A stretch of 64,000 bases of DNA from Postechiella marina (GCF_039538365.1 NZ_BAABCA010000006.1:248001-312000), one strand, 5' to 3'. Counted from the first letter of the stretch, positions 1 through 8,908 are shown. Notes: a model not told the origin generated them from the letters alone. Made by a program: numbers and translations.

Positions 1-100
1 TATGTGTATATACTAAAAGCATTCTTTATTTGTAAACTCTAATCATAAAAATTTAAGGACATTAACTAATAATTAAATAATAGTCAACCTGTTATACTTT

Positions 101-799
101 TTACAACAAACTCTCGTCTGCAAAACTAAAATATGCTTTTTCTGTTACAATGACGTGGTCTAAAACTTTTATATCTAAACTTTCGGCTGCTTTTTTTAAT
201 TTAGAAGTAATTTGCTTATCTGCCTCACTAGGTCTTAATGTACCTGAGGGATGGTTATGCGATAAAATTAACCCTGTTGCTCCTACCTCCAAAGCACTTT
301 TAAGCACTAAACGAACATCGACCAAAGTACCAGTAATACCTCCTTTACTTAATTGATTTTTTTGAATTACTTTATTAGAATTGTTTAAATAAATAATCCA
401 GAATTCTTCGTGCTCTAGCTCGCCTATTACAGGTTGCATTAACTCGAAAACAGCAGTACTAGATGTTATCTTCATTTTTTCTAAAGCCTCTTCGCCACGA
501 CGCCTACGCCCCAACTCTAGAGCTGCAATAATGGTAATAGCTTTAGCCTCTCCAATGCCTTTAAACTCCATAAGCTGTTTAATTGTACGCTTACCTAATT
601 CGCTTAAATTATTATCTACACTAGCTAAAATTCGTTTACAAAGTGCTACTGCACTTTCGTCTCTGTTACCAGAGCCTATTAAAATAGCAACTAATTCGGC
701 ATCGCTTAAAACACTTTTGCCTTTGTAAAGCAATTTTTCTCTTGGCTGGTCGTCTTGCGACCAATTTTTTATTGAAAATGAAGTAGATTTTTCACTCAT
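101..799 (-). CDS. radC: RadC family JAMM-domain protein
   Basis: A 232-residue protein of the RadC (UPF0758) family. An N-terminal helix-hairpin-helix-like region (about 30-95, with FKGIGEAKA) is followed by a JAMM/MPN metalloprotease-like fold. The zinc motif SHNHPSGTLRPSEAD is intact, with H181, H183 and D194 as likely ligands. The family is historically called a DNA repair protein, but that role is doubtful and the biochemical activity is unsettled. The length is normal for the family. It stands alone on the minus strand, with about 80 bases between its start and the kinase gene on its other side. Family assignment is firm; function is not. Confidence 0.93.
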   Translation of the reverse strand: MSEKSTSFSIKNWSQDDQPREKLLYKGKSVLSDAELVAILIGSGNRDESAVALCKRILASVDNNLSELGKRTIKQLMEFKGIGEAKAITIIAALELGRRRRGEEALEKMKITSSTAVFELMQPVIGELEHEEFWIIYLNNSNKVIQKNQLSKGGITGTLVDVRLVLKSALEVGATGLILSHNHPSGTLRPSEADKQITSKLKKAAESLDIKVLDHVIVTEKAYFSFADESLL

Positions 800-881
800 G
801 TGATAAAGCTACATATTTTTTTTAATTCTTTTCAAGAGCTGAAAATAAAAAGTTAATTTAATAAGCTTAGCGCCAAAATAG

Positions 882-2624
882 TTATACTACCTTTTTTGTT
901 AATCGATCTTCTCGACTAAAAGATTTAAGCAATTTATATAACTTAACAGGATTAAATGGTTTGCCCATAAAACCATTCATTTTGTAACGTTCTGTTTTTT
1001 CTTTAATATCTGTTTGAGCAAAAGCAGTAAGGGCTATTATAGGAATATTTGATTTATAGTTAGGTAACGCTCTTATAATTTTTGTGGTTTGATATCCATT
1101 TAAAATAGGCATTTGAAGATCCATTAAAACAACATCAAAATCTGTTCTATCTAAAAGATTTAGTACTTCTTCTCCGTTTTCTGCTATTTTATAATCGACT
1201 TTCCACTTCATAAAAAAGCGTTTTAAAATAAGCACATTCATTTTATTATCTTCTGCAATTAAAACCTTTAAATTAATAGGCTTATAATCTGGCTGTATTT
1301 TTACCATTTCTGGCTCGTAAAGATTTAACCTATTACTTACCTTAAAATCGACATTAAAAGAAAATGTAGAACCTTTACCAATTTCGCTTTCCACATCTAA
1401 ATCGCTGCCTTGCAGAGTTAACAACTTTTTACTTATAGAAAGTCCCAGACCAGTACCACCGTATTTAACAGAGGTTTCTGAGTTGGCTTGCATAAAGCTT
1501 TCGAAAATAGTTGCTTGTCTATTTTTAGAAATACCAATACCAGTGTCTTTAACTTTAAATTCTAATTTTACTTTATTTTCGTCTACTCCTAAATTATTAA
1601 TAGACAGCGTAATGCTTCCTTTTTCTGTAAACTTTAAAGAATTGCTTAAAAGGTTTTTTATTACTTGAGTAAGTTTTAATCTATCTCCTATTATATTATT
1701 TGGCACATCTTTACCTTTTATTAAATAAAATTTTAATCCTTTTTCTTTAGCTATTATGCTAAAATGAGATTGTATATTCTCTAGGAAATATTTAAAACTA
1801 AAATCTTTTTCTGCTACTTTTAATTTACCCGATTTAATTTTATCAAAATCTAACAAATCGTTAATTAGCCCTAGCAAATGCTCGCCAGAGTATTTTAAGG
1901 CCTTTAAATTTTCGGCTTGTTCGGGTAAATAGTCTTCCATTAACAGAATGTTAGACAAACCTGTTACTGCATTTAAAGGCGTTCTTATTTCGTGAGACAT
2001 CGTAGAGAAAAACTCGTCTTTAGACAAACTTGCTTTATGCAACTCTAACTCTGTATTCTTTAAATTTGTAACATCTATAATAGTACCTATAAACCCGCAA
2101 GGGTTACCTTTTTTACAATAAATAAGTTTAGATTTTACTTCTAGCCACATCGATTTGTTGCCTTTATCGTACTTAAATATAAATTTAATATGCTTCTTTT
2201 CTCTAGAAAGTAATTTTTCAAACTCCTCGTTACCAACAATATTTTCTGGCACAAGAAAATCTTTAAAGCTTCTACCAATAGATTTACTAACCGAAAAACC
2301 AGAATATTCTTTCCAAGCTTTATTTAAATATGTAAAGTTACCATCTAAATCTGTCTCAAAAATAATTCCGCCTACATTAGCAACAATATGTTCTAATTGT
2401 GTTTTTGTGTTATCTCGTTCGTTTTTTAAAGTTTGATTTGCTAAAAATAATTCTGAGGAACTTTTTTCTAAAATATGCTCTACGTGCTTCAAGTCTTTGT
2501 CAAAGCCTTTATAAGCATCGTCAATCATATTTAAAAAATTAGCAAACTTAGGGTCGTCTAGATTATCTAATCCAGATTTCTTTAATTGCCTTTTAAGCAA
2601 TCTATGTTGGCTGCTATCTAACAT
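882..2624 (-). CDS. Hybrid sensor histidine kinase with PAS and receiver domains
   Basis: A 580-residue cytoplasmic hybrid kinase with no membrane segment. Order: a charged, probably coiled-coil N terminus (1-78), a PAS domain (about 80-190), HisKA with the phospho-accepting H211 in the SHEIRTPLN motif, HATPase_c (about 310-430) with N-box NLLSNSLKF, DTGIGI and GGTGLGLSI, and a C-terminal receiver (about 452-570) with D502 in VLMDLQMP. The receiver probably takes part in an internal phosphorelay; no output domain is present. Its start overlaps the stop of the upstream FIST gene by a few bases, so the two are almost certainly co-translated and FIST is the likely sensor input. ATP and phosphorylation residues look intact. 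Confidence 0.93.
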   Translation of the reverse strand: MLDSSQHRLLKRQLKKSGLDNLDDPKFANFLNMIDDAYKGFDKDLKHVEHILEKSSSELFLANQTLKNERDNTKTQLEHIVANVGGIIFETDLDGNFTYLNKAWKEYSGFSVSKSIGRSFKDFLVPENIVGNEEFEKLLSREKKHIKFIFKYDKGNKSMWLEVKSKLIYCKKGNPCGFIGTIIDVTNLKNTELELHKASLSKDEFFSTMSHEIRTPLNAVTGLSNILLMEDYLPEQAENLKALKYSGEHLLGLINDLLDFDKIKSGKLKVAEKDFSFKYFLENIQSHFSIIAKEKGLKFYLIKGKDVPNNIIGDRLKLTQVIKNLLSNSLKFTEKGSITLSINNLGVDENKVKLEFKVKDTGIGISKNRQATIFESFMQANSETSVKYGGTGLGLSISKKLLTLQGSDLDVESEIGKGSTFSFNVDFKVSNRLNLYEPEMVKIQPDYKPINLKVLIAEDNKMNVLILKRFFMKWKVDYKIAENGEEVLNLLDRTDFDVVLMDLQMPILNGYQTTKIIRALPNYKSNIPIIALTAFAQTDIKEKTERYKMNGFMGKPFNPVKLYKLLKSFSREDRLTKKVV

Positions 2625-3739
2625 TCTGAAAGGGTCGTAATTGTTATTGTTTTATTATGTAACTCACACAAAGAATGTTGGCCATGTGGACCAATTTCTC
2701 CATAAGAATAAAAGCCAGTTATACTTGTTTTATCTCCTAAAACATGCCTAACTGCCTCAACCTCTTCTTCTATCATTTGCTTAAAAATTAAGCGTCTGCC
2801 TACACAACTTACAATTAAAGCTAAATCGGCTGTTTCTTTTAATTTATTTATAGCTTCTTTAGTAGCATCTTCTGCTCCATTTATTAGCCTATCTATATTG
2901 CCTTTCATTAACCTTACATAGCCTCCTTCAGTAATATTTCCTGCAAACGTTATACTCTTTTCTTCTTCATCTACTTTTAAAATAGATCGTACTATAGGTT
3001 TGGCTTCTGCATCGGTACGCATACTTAAAGGAAATTGCAATTTGTAATTACAATAATTTTCCTCGCCAAAAAAGGGGCTATAAACATCTAAAGCAGGAAT
3101 GCCATCGACCTCGTAAAGTACATTTTTTATTGATTTTGTTACTAGTCGTTCTATACCGTAACTATCCCAACCTCCTTTAGAGCCACAACCTACTTTAACA
3201 TGATTACCATATAGACCTAAGCCTACAATCATTTTATTTACTATCTCGCCTCCATTTATTATAAATGTTGCATTTACACTTTCTCCAGTTCCAGCCAATC
3301 CTCCTGTTATACTTATTCCTGGCAATTCTTTTTTTAATCCAGAAACCAAGTCAGACCCGTTAACATGTGTACCCTCACTAAATACAAAAACATGCTTTAA
3401 ATCTTCGCTATTTAATTTGCTCGCTAAAGCTTTACCTGCATTATAACTCGCGTGCGCATGAGATAAGTTAACAGCTGCTTTTTTAAGTTTAATTTTATCG
3501 AACTGAATAGCTGTTAACGACATGGTACTATCTTTTACCGTTACATCTAGTATTTCGCCAGAAGTAGAAGCTCCTATAATTATAGCCTTAGGGTACTGTT
3601 TTATTAACACTTTTAAAACATCTTCTTTGGGCTCAAAATGTGGAGATACAAAAAGTATAAATAGACTAACATCTATATTTATTTCTAATAACTTATCACA
3701 CCAATTATCTTGGGTTAATGAGGCTTGATTTACTTTCAT
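2618..3739 (-). CDS. FIST domain sensory protein
   Basis: A 373-residue protein with FIST_N (roughly 25-220) and FIST_C (roughly 225-360) domains, a pairing found in signal-transduction proteins proposed to bind small ligands such as amino acids. Visible features are the GASTSGEI segment near the N terminus, the ITGGLAGTGE core and the ITGFYSYGEIGPHG segment near the C terminus, which is typical of FIST_C. No signal peptide or membrane segment is seen, so it is cytoplasmic. Its stop overlaps the start of the hybrid kinase gene downstream, which makes it the likely ligand-sensing partner of that kinase. The ligand cannot be told from sequence. Confidence 0.9.
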   Translation of the reverse strand: MKVNQASLTQDNWCDKLLEINIDVSLFILFVSPHFEPKEDVLKVLIKQYPKAIIIGASTSGEILDVTVKDSTMSLTAIQFDKIKLKKAAVNLSHAHASYNAGKALASKLNSEDLKHVFVFSEGTHVNGSDLVSGLKKELPGISITGGLAGTGESVNATFIINGGEIVNKMIVGLGLYGNHVKVGCGSKGGWDSYGIERLVTKSIKNVLYEVDGIPALDVYSPFFGEENYCNYKLQFPLSMRTDAEAKPIVRSILKVDEEEKSITFAGNITEGGYVRLMKGNIDRLINGAEDATKEAINKLKETADLALIVSCVGRRLIFKQMIEEEVEAVRHVLGDKTSITGFYSYGEIGPHGQHSLCELHNKTITITTLSEC

Positions 3740-3977
3740 GTCTGGGGATTAACAATTCAAATATATGTATTTAATCGTTAAAAAGAAACACTTAAACGTA
3801 AAACTATTAATAATTCATAGTAAAAAACTAACAAAATAAAGACAAATAGGCCTTATAGTAATTTATCAATTAAATTTTTATAAACCTATTACATTGTTTA
3901 AATAAAAAATAAGAACATTAGTTTATTTCTCTATTTATAAAATCATTGTATATTTCATAATCCATTATATTAAAAAC
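3740..3977. other. AT-rich divergent intergenic region
   Basis: This 238-base gap lies between the minus-strand FIST/kinase operon and the plus-strand PaiB-like gene, so it must hold two diverging promoters. It is extremely AT-rich. No convincing TTTG / TAnnTTTG pair with proper spacing, no long inverted repeat and no small gene was recognised. Confidence 0.4.
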
Positions 3978-4571
3978 ATGAAATACCCTCCAAAGCATCA
4001 TCAAGACAACAATATAAACCACATGCTCGAGGTTATTAAAGCCTACCCGCTAGCCACTGTTATTTCTGTAAAAGATAACGCACCTTTAATTACCCATTTA
4101 CCATTAATATATAATACTAATGGCAAATTAATTGGACATATAGATAAATACAACCCGCAAACCCCTTTACTAAAAAACAATAACGAGATAACTCTTATAT
4201 TTTCTGGTCCAGAGTGTTACATATCGCCCAACATTTATACTACAAAACAATTGCCCACATACAACTACATAAAAGTACATATTAAAGGTACCGTAAAAGA
4301 AGTGCAAAGCAAAGAAGCTTTAAAAAATTCGCTTATTAAAATGACTGAATTCTTAGAAGCTCCAGACCATAAATACACCTTAGAGCCAAATAATAAGGCT
4401 ATGGATAGCTACTTAGATTACATTAAAATGTTTGAAATTACAATTACCAATTGGGAAGGAAAGTTTAAACTATCGCAGGATAAAACCCCTGAAGATATTG
4501 AAAAAGCTAAAAATCAATTAATTAAAACAAACCAAGCTAACATAGCATCTTTTTTAAATAAAATAGTTTAA
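3978..4571 (+). CDS. PaiB-like FMN-binding protein
   Basis: A 197-residue protein of the PaiB / FMN-binding split-barrel family. The N-terminal MKYPPKHHQDN start and the segment with a conserved LITHLPL strand (about residue 35) followed by GHIDKYNPQ match this family, as does the central SPNIYTTKQLPTYNY block. Members bind flavin; Bacillus PaiB is described as a negative regulator of sporulation and protease genes, but most relatives are uncharacterised and may be flavin-dependent oxidoreductases. The gene is one base upstream of an SGNH hydrolase gene, suggesting one transcript. Regulatory function is not shown by the sequence. Confidence 0.85.
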   Translation: MKYPPKHHQDNNINHMLEVIKAYPLATVISVKDNAPLITHLPLIYNTNGKLIGHIDKYNPQTPLLKNNNEITLIFSGPECYISPNIYTTKQLPTYNYIKVHIKGTVKEVQSKEALKNSLIKMTEFLEAPDHKYTLEPNNKAMDSYLDYIKMFEITITNWEGKFKLSQDKTPEDIEKAKNQLIKTNQANIASFLNKIV

Positions 4572-4572
4572 A

Positions 4573-5493
4573 ATGAAGCACCTTATATTAATTACAATAG
4601 TGTTTATCAATTTTACTTTTAAAGGATATAGCCAAACAAAAAATGATGTATTTAATAAAGCTAATACTATTTTATTTCTTGGAGATAGCATAACGTATCA
4701 TGGCCACTATATTACTTTTTTAGAAGCTTATTTATCAATAAAATACCCCGACCAAGCCTTTCAATTTATTAATCTAGGACTTTCTAGCGAAACCGTTTCT
4801 GGCTTATCTGAGGCAAACCATGCTAAAGGTAAATTTCCGCGCCCAGATTTACACGAACGCTTAGATCGCATTTTAAATAAAACTAAACCCGATTTGGTAT
4901 TTGCCTGCTATGGCATGAACGATGGCATTTACCTTCCTTTTAACAATAGTAGATTTTCTAGTTTTAAAAATGGCATAAATTGGCTACACTATAAAATAGA
5001 CCAAATAAACGTACCTATTATTCATTTAACACCTCCAAACTACGACAAAGATAAAGCCTATACTACAGTTCTAGATATTTACTCGAACTGGTTGTTAAGC
5101 AAACAGTACTCTGCCAATTGGAAGGTTATAGATTTACATTGGCCTATGCAAGATTTTCTAGATCAAAAAAGAAAAACAGATCCAAGCTTTTTCTTAGCAA
5201 AAGACGGTATACACCCAAATAAAACAGGACACTGGTTAATGGCTAAACAAATTCTTTTATATTTTGATAATAATGATGTAACAAATATATACAACCCTGA
5301 AAATGCTTTTAATAAGATGAAAAATGGACTACAAATTTTAAATCTTGTTGATAAACACCAAAACATAATGAAGCATGCATGGCTAACCTACACTAAACAC
5401 AGCAGACCAAATATAAAAGCAGGCTTGCCTTTGGCGGATGCTAAACAAAAATCTGAAGCTCTAAAAAAAGAAATTAAGCTCCTCTTAAAATGA
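4573..5493 (+). CDS. Secreted SGNH/GDSL hydrolase
   Basis: A 306-residue protein with a likely signal peptide ending near residue 21 (MKHLILITIVFINFTFKGYSQ). It has the SGNH blocks: GDSIT with nucleophile S39, the CYGMNDG block and DGIHPNKTGH carrying the catalytic Asp and His near the C-terminal third. Such enzymes hydrolyse esters, often acetyl groups on polysaccharides. In context it is the second gene of a two-gene unit after the PaiB-like gene. The C-terminal 60 residues after the catalytic His are helical and lysine-rich. The substrate cannot be predicted; the periplasm or cell surface is the likely location. Confidence 0.88.
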   Translation: MKHLILITIVFINFTFKGYSQTKNDVFNKANTILFLGDSITYHGHYITFLEAYLSIKYPDQAFQFINLGLSSETVSGLSEANHAKGKFPRPDLHERLDRILNKTKPDLVFACYGMNDGIYLPFNNSRFSSFKNGINWLHYKIDQINVPIIHLTPPNYDKDKAYTTVLDIYSNWLLSKQYSANWKVIDLHWPMQDFLDQKRKTDPSFFLAKDGIHPNKTGHWLMAKQILLYFDNNDVTNIYNPENAFNKMKNGLQILNLVDKHQNIMKHAWLTYTKHSRPNIKAGLPLADAKQKSEALKKEIKLLLK

Positions 5494-5525
5494 TGCTATT
5501 TAAATAATTCAATTAACCATTGTAC

Positions 5526-5556
5526 TTTGCTTAATCATAAAAAAACAATAACTTCG
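5526..5556 (+). promoter_or_regulatory. Putative Bacteroidetes-type promoter of the HipA-like/DUF3037 pair
   Basis: A TTTG box at 5526-5529 is followed after 19 bases by TAACTTCG at 5549-5556, one mismatch from the Bacteroidetes -33/-7 consensus TTTG / TAnnTTTG. A small hairpin (TCGCTTT/AAAGCGA, 5559-5574) lies just downstream and would be at the 5' end of the transcript. The start codon is at 5616. Confidence 0.5.
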
Positions 5557-5615
5557 TTTCGCTTTTTAAAGCGACTAATTGATTGAATAAGTAAGTTTAC
5601 TTCTATTTAATATTC

Positions 5616-6395
5616 ATGAATAAAATTGATATTCGTACAGTCGATGTTACACAATATGTACAACCTTTAAGAGAAGGTGGCTCACTTCCAGCTATAGTGA
5701 AAGCAGATGACGACTTTTTATATGTAATAAAATTTAGAGGAGCTGGACAAGGTAAAAAAGCTTTAATTGCAGAATTTATTGGAGGTGAAATAGCTAGAGC
5801 TATAGGCCTTAATGTACCCGAATTGGTTTTTATGAATCTAGACGACTCGTTTAGCAAAACAGAACCAGATGAAGAAATTCAAGATTTATTAAAATTTAGC
5901 GTAGGTTTAAATCTTGGTTTACATTTTTTATCTGGCGCTATAACTTTCGACCCGTTGGTTAGCAATGTCGATGCTTATACAGCATCTTTAGTTGTGCTTT
6001 TAGACAGTATTATTAGTAATATAGACAGAACAGCAAAAAACACCAATTTGCTACATTGGCATAATGCACTTTGGGTAATAGATAATGGTGCTAGCTTTTA
6101 CTTTCATCACGATTTTAAAAACTGGAAAAATCACCTTACCAGAACCTTCCCACTTATAAAAGACCATGTACTTGTACAAAAGGCAACCCAATTAGAAGAA
6201 GCAAAAAAACAGATAACAACGGTATTAACCACCCATGTTATTAAAGATATAGTAAATAGCATACCAGAAGATTGGTTAACAAACGAATCTGATAACATGT
6301 CTAGCACAGAAATGAGAAAAGCTTATATAGAGTTTATAAACTCTAGACTCTCCAAAATAGATTTATTAGTTAAAGAAGCTCAAGATGCAAGATAG
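5616..6395 (+). CDS. HipA-like kinase domain protein
   Basis: A 259-residue protein of the HipA-like (HipA_2) kinase family, much shorter than true HipA (about 440) and lacking the HipB-linked N-terminal subdomain. Kinase-like elements are visible: a glycine/lysine-rich N-terminal segment (GAGQGKKALIAEF), the catalytic-loop motif SNIDRTAKNTN with D137, and a metal-binding VIDNGASFYF with D156. The likely activity is ATP-dependent phosphorylation of a protein or small molecule. Its last codons overlap the start of the DUF3037 gene by 11 bases, so the two are translationally coupled. This pairing recurs in bacteria, but its role, possibly toxin-antitoxin-like, is unknown. Confidence 0.85.
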   Translation: MNKIDIRTVDVTQYVQPLREGGSLPAIVKADDDFLYVIKFRGAGQGKKALIAEFIGGEIARAIGLNVPELVFMNLDDSFSKTEPDEEIQDLLKFSVGLNLGLHFLSGAITFDPLVSNVDAYTASLVVLLDSIISNIDRTAKNTNLLHWHNALWVIDNGASFYFHHDFKNWKNHLTRTFPLIKDHVLVQKATQLEEAKKQITTVLTTHVIKDIVNSIPEDWLTNESDNMSSTEMRKAYIEFINSRLSKIDLLVKEAQDAR

Positions 6396-6768
6396 GTATA
6401 CATACGAATATGCAGTAATTAGAATTGTTCCTAAAGTAGAACGCGAGGAGTTTTTTAATGTAGGTGTTATTCTTTTTTCTAAAAGAAAAAAATTTATTGG
6501 TATAAAATATCATATCAATGCAGAGAAGTTAAAAGCATTTGCAGCAGAGTCAGAACTAGAAACTTTAAATAATTATTTAAAGGCATGGCAATTAATTTGC
6601 GAAGGCGAACCGCTTGGAGGTAAAATAGGAAAAATGGAATTGTCTGATAGATTTAGGTGGCTTGCTGCTTGCCGAAGCACTATTATACAAAGCTCTAAAA
6701 CACATTCTGGGCTATGCTATAATCCAGAAAAAACTCTTGAAGATTTATTTAAAAGTTACGTTTCTTAA
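6385..6768 (+). CDS. DUF3037 protein paired with HipA-like kinase
   Basis: A 127-residue cytoplasmic protein of family DUF3037. It begins with the family's YTYEYAVIRIVPKVEREEFFNVGVILFS block and ends with the CYNPEKTLEDLF segment. There is no signal peptide or membrane helix. It overlaps the HipA-like kinase gene by 11 bases. The constant association of the two families suggests that DUF3037 is the kinase's partner, substrate or inhibitor, but no member's function can be derived from the sequence. Confidence 0.88.
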   Translation: MQDRYTYEYAVIRIVPKVEREEFFNVGVILFSKRKKFIGIKYHINAEKLKAFAAESELETLNNYLKAWQLICEGEPLGGKIGKMELSDRFRWLAACRSTIIQSSKTHSGLCYNPEKTLEDLFKSYVS

Positions 6769-6913
6769 CTTTTTTTAGCACATAATTATTTAGCTTTATC
6801 CTACTTTATAGTTTTACAATTCGTCTTTAAAAAATAACAATTCAAGCTTTTAAACTTTATTAAGCTAAACTAAAATAGGATTTTTGAATCGTTAATCAAT
6901 ACAACGCAATATT

Positions 6914-7555
6914 ATGGAAGATACGATTAAGATTTTAATTTACATTCACGCCTTTTTTGGCGGATTAGGCTTAATTACAGGTATAGGTAGTATTTTAGTA
7001 AAAAAAGGAAGCTTAGCTCACAAAAAAATGGGTAAACTATTCGTTATAGGTATGCTTACAAGCTCGCTTGTTTCAATGCCCATATCTTGTATACCTAATC
7101 ACGAAAATGCATTTTTATTCTTAATTGGTTTGTTTACCATTTACCTTGTTTTAGTTGGCAAAAGAGCCTTAACTTTTAAAACAAAAGACAAAGCAACCTC
7201 GATAGATAAAATAATTTCTGGTAGCATGCTATTATGCGCTCTTATAATGATAACAATGGGTATTTTCGGCCTTATCAATAACACGTCTATGGCAACACTA
7301 TATTTGTTTTTTGGCGGATTTGGATTGTCATTATCCTTCAAAGATTTTATTTTTTACAAAAACCCTAAAAAACAAAAAAATGCCTGGTTAATTTCTCATT
7401 TAAGCAAAATGCTTGGCGCACTAATAGCATCTATAACCGCTTTTATTGTTGCTGGTTTAGGCATTTCTAATTTAATAGCTTGGACGTTACCCACGCTTCT
7501 TGGTACAATATACATAGTGTATTGGATAAGAAAAATGAAGCCCAAAAAAGTCTAA
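6914..7555 (+). CDS. Six-helix membrane protein of unknown function
   Basis: A 213-residue inner-membrane protein with about six to seven hydrophobic helices. The N-terminal pattern, a first helix ending in GLGLITGIGSILVKKGSLAHKK, resembles DUF2306-like proteins in which a KGS-x-x-H turn follows helix 1. The C terminus is short and basic (RKMKPKKV), consistent with a cytoplasmic end. It stands alone between the DUF3037 gene and the nucleotidyltransferase gene. No catalytic motif or transport signature is recognisable, so no function is assigned. Confidence 0.7.
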   Translation: MEDTIKILIYIHAFFGGLGLITGIGSILVKKGSLAHKKMGKLFVIGMLTSSLVSMPISCIPNHENAFLFLIGLFTIYLVLVGKRALTFKTKDKATSIDKIISGSMLLCALIMITMGIFGLINNTSMATLYLFFGGFGLSLSFKDFIFYKNPKKQKNAWLISHLSKMLGALIASITAFIVAGLGISNLIAWTLPTLLGTIYIVYWIRKMKPKKV

Positions 7556-7586
7556 TACACTTATAAGTTATGTTGTAATTAGCTTA

Positions 7587-7618
7587 TTTGACTTTGTAAA
7601 AATTTTCAACTAACTTCG
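7587..7618 (+). promoter_or_regulatory. Putative Bacteroidetes-type promoter
   Basis: TTTG at 7587-7590, 20 bases, then TAACTTCG at 7611-7618: the same -7 box as before the HipA-like gene. Transcription would start close to 7625, so the untranslated leader would contain the alternative hairpins at 7635-7665 before the start codon at 7682. Confidence 0.5.
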
Positions 7619-7634
7619 TTTAACAGACGATATG

Positions 7635-7665
7635 GCTAATAAAAACTGAACGCTATATTAGCGTT
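7635..7665 (+). promoter_or_regulatory. Two mutually exclusive hairpins in a 5' leader
   Basis: GCTAATA (7635-7641) is perfectly complementary to TATTAGC (7656-7662). AACGCTA (7649-7655) is perfectly complementary to TAGCGTT (7659-7665). Both stems need bases 7659-7662, so they cannot form together. The site ends 16 bases before the start codon of the nucleotidyltransferase gene. It could be an attenuator-like leader or the remnant of a recombination site. Confidence 0.4.
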
Positions 7666-7681
7666 TGCAGTAATTAGAAAA

Positions 7682-8224
7682 ATGCAAAAATTAGAAAACA
7701 AACTAATAGAAATTATTGAAAGTGATTTATGGATGACTAACATTTTAAAAACTGTTAGAGATTTAAACTTAAATGATTGTTGGATTGGAGCTGGTTTTGT
7801 TAGAAACAAAATTTGGGATAAAAAACATGGAAAAGACAGAACAGAACTTAATGATATTGATGTTATATATTTTGACAAATTAAACCCTAGTAAGAAATAT
7901 GACTTGCAAATAGAAAACAAATTAAAAAACATTAATTCTAATCTAAACTGGTCCGTAAAAAATCAGGCAAGAATGCATATTAGAAATGGGCACCAACCCT
8001 ATACTAATTGTAAACATGCTATTTCTTTTTGGCCCGAAACTGCAACTGCAGTAGCTGTAAGGCTTAATAGTAAAAATAAAGTTAAATTTATAGCTCCACA
8101 TGGTTTAGATGATTTGTTTAACCTTATTGTAAGACCAACACCTAAATTTGATTTGACTATTTACCATACTAGAATAAAAAATAAGAGGTGGAAAGAGCAA
8201 TGGAATAAATTAGAAATAGTTTAA
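7682..8224 (+). CDS. Nucleotidyltransferase-fold protein (COG3575 type)
   Basis: A 180-residue protein of the NTP_transf_6 / COG3575 family, distant members of the DNA polymerase beta-like nucleotidyltransferase superfamily. Seen: CWIGAGFVRNKIWD near residue 38, DIDVIYFD carrying the paired acidic residues near residue 58, and the C-terminal FDLTIYHTRIKNKRWKEQW typical of the family. No substrate is established for the family. Nine bases separate it from the Crp/Fnr gene that follows, so the two may be co-transcribed. Confidence 0.85.
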   Translation: MQKLENKLIEIIESDLWMTNILKTVRDLNLNDCWIGAGFVRNKIWDKKHGKDRTELNDIDVIYFDKLNPSKKYDLQIENKLKNINSNLNWSVKNQARMHIRNGHQPYTNCKHAISFWPETATAVAVRLNSKNKVKFIAPHGLDDLFNLIVRPTPKFDLTIYHTRIKNKRWKEQWNKLEIV

Positions 8225-8232
8225 ACTAAAAA

Positions 8233-8820
8233 ATGAATTCAATTAAAATACAACATCTTCTAAATTATTTTGACAAATATTGGGCTATTGAAGAATTAAC
8301 CGTAAAAATGCTTGACAAATGCGTAACTAAAAGGAAGCTTAAGAGAAAAGAAAACATCTTAACAGAAGGAGAAAAATGTAACCACTTAACCTTTGTTATA
8401 GAAGGAATTTTAAAGACTTATCATGTGGACAAGAAAGGAAACCAACACAACCTTCAATTTACCTCAGAAAATAAATGGGTAACAGACTTTAGTAGTTTAT
8501 ATAATAGTATTCCTAGTAAACTTAATATTGAGACTATAGAACCTTCTATTATTCTACAAATAAAGAAAGAAGACCTTTTTAAATTATATGATAATTCCCC
8601 TATGTTCGACAGAAATATGAGGATTATTACAGAGAATGCATTTATTGAACAACAAGAAAGAGTTCTTCAACACATTAGCTCTACTGCTCATGAAAGGTAT
8701 CTTTATTTTCTAAATAAATATCCTGATTTGTCAAACCGAATTTCAAACATACAAATTGCTTCATACATAGGTGTAACTCCAGAATTTTTAAGTGCTATTA
8801 GAAAAAAAACAACTATCTAA
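8233..8820 (+). CDS. Crp/Fnr family transcriptional regulator
   Basis: A 195-residue regulator with a cyclic-nucleotide-binding-type beta barrel (about 25-115) and a C-terminal winged HTH. The HTH region contains the family-typical IASYIGVTPEFLSAIRKK at the extreme C terminus. The phosphate-binding cassette residues needed for cAMP are not evident, as in most Bacteroidetes relatives, so the effector is unknown. It may act on adjacent genes; no clear two-fold operator was recognised nearby. Confidence 0.88.
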   Translation: MNSIKIQHLLNYFDKYWAIEELTVKMLDKCVTKRKLKRKENILTEGEKCNHLTFVIEGILKTYHVDKKGNQHNLQFTSENKWVTDFSSLYNSIPSKLNIETIEPSIILQIKKEDLFKLYDNSPMFDRNMRIITENAFIEQQERVLQHISSTAHERYLYFLNKYPDLSNRISNIQIASYIGVTPEFLSAIRKKTTI

Positions 8821-8908
8821 AGTTAATTTTCTTAAACTATCTTATTGTTTTACACGAAATTATGAAGGTAGTTTTGCTACTAATAATTAAAATCAAATAA
8901 TTCAAAAA

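Noticed and set aside
1..100. Partial gene at the left edge
   Set aside because: No open frame with coding character; AT-rich sequence downstream of radC.
7611..7670. Integron attC-like site before the nucleotidyltransferase gene
   Set aside because: GTTTAAC at 7617-7623 fits an R'' box, but no matching R' (GTTRRRY) follows in the right place and only one such site was seen; reported only as competing hairpins.
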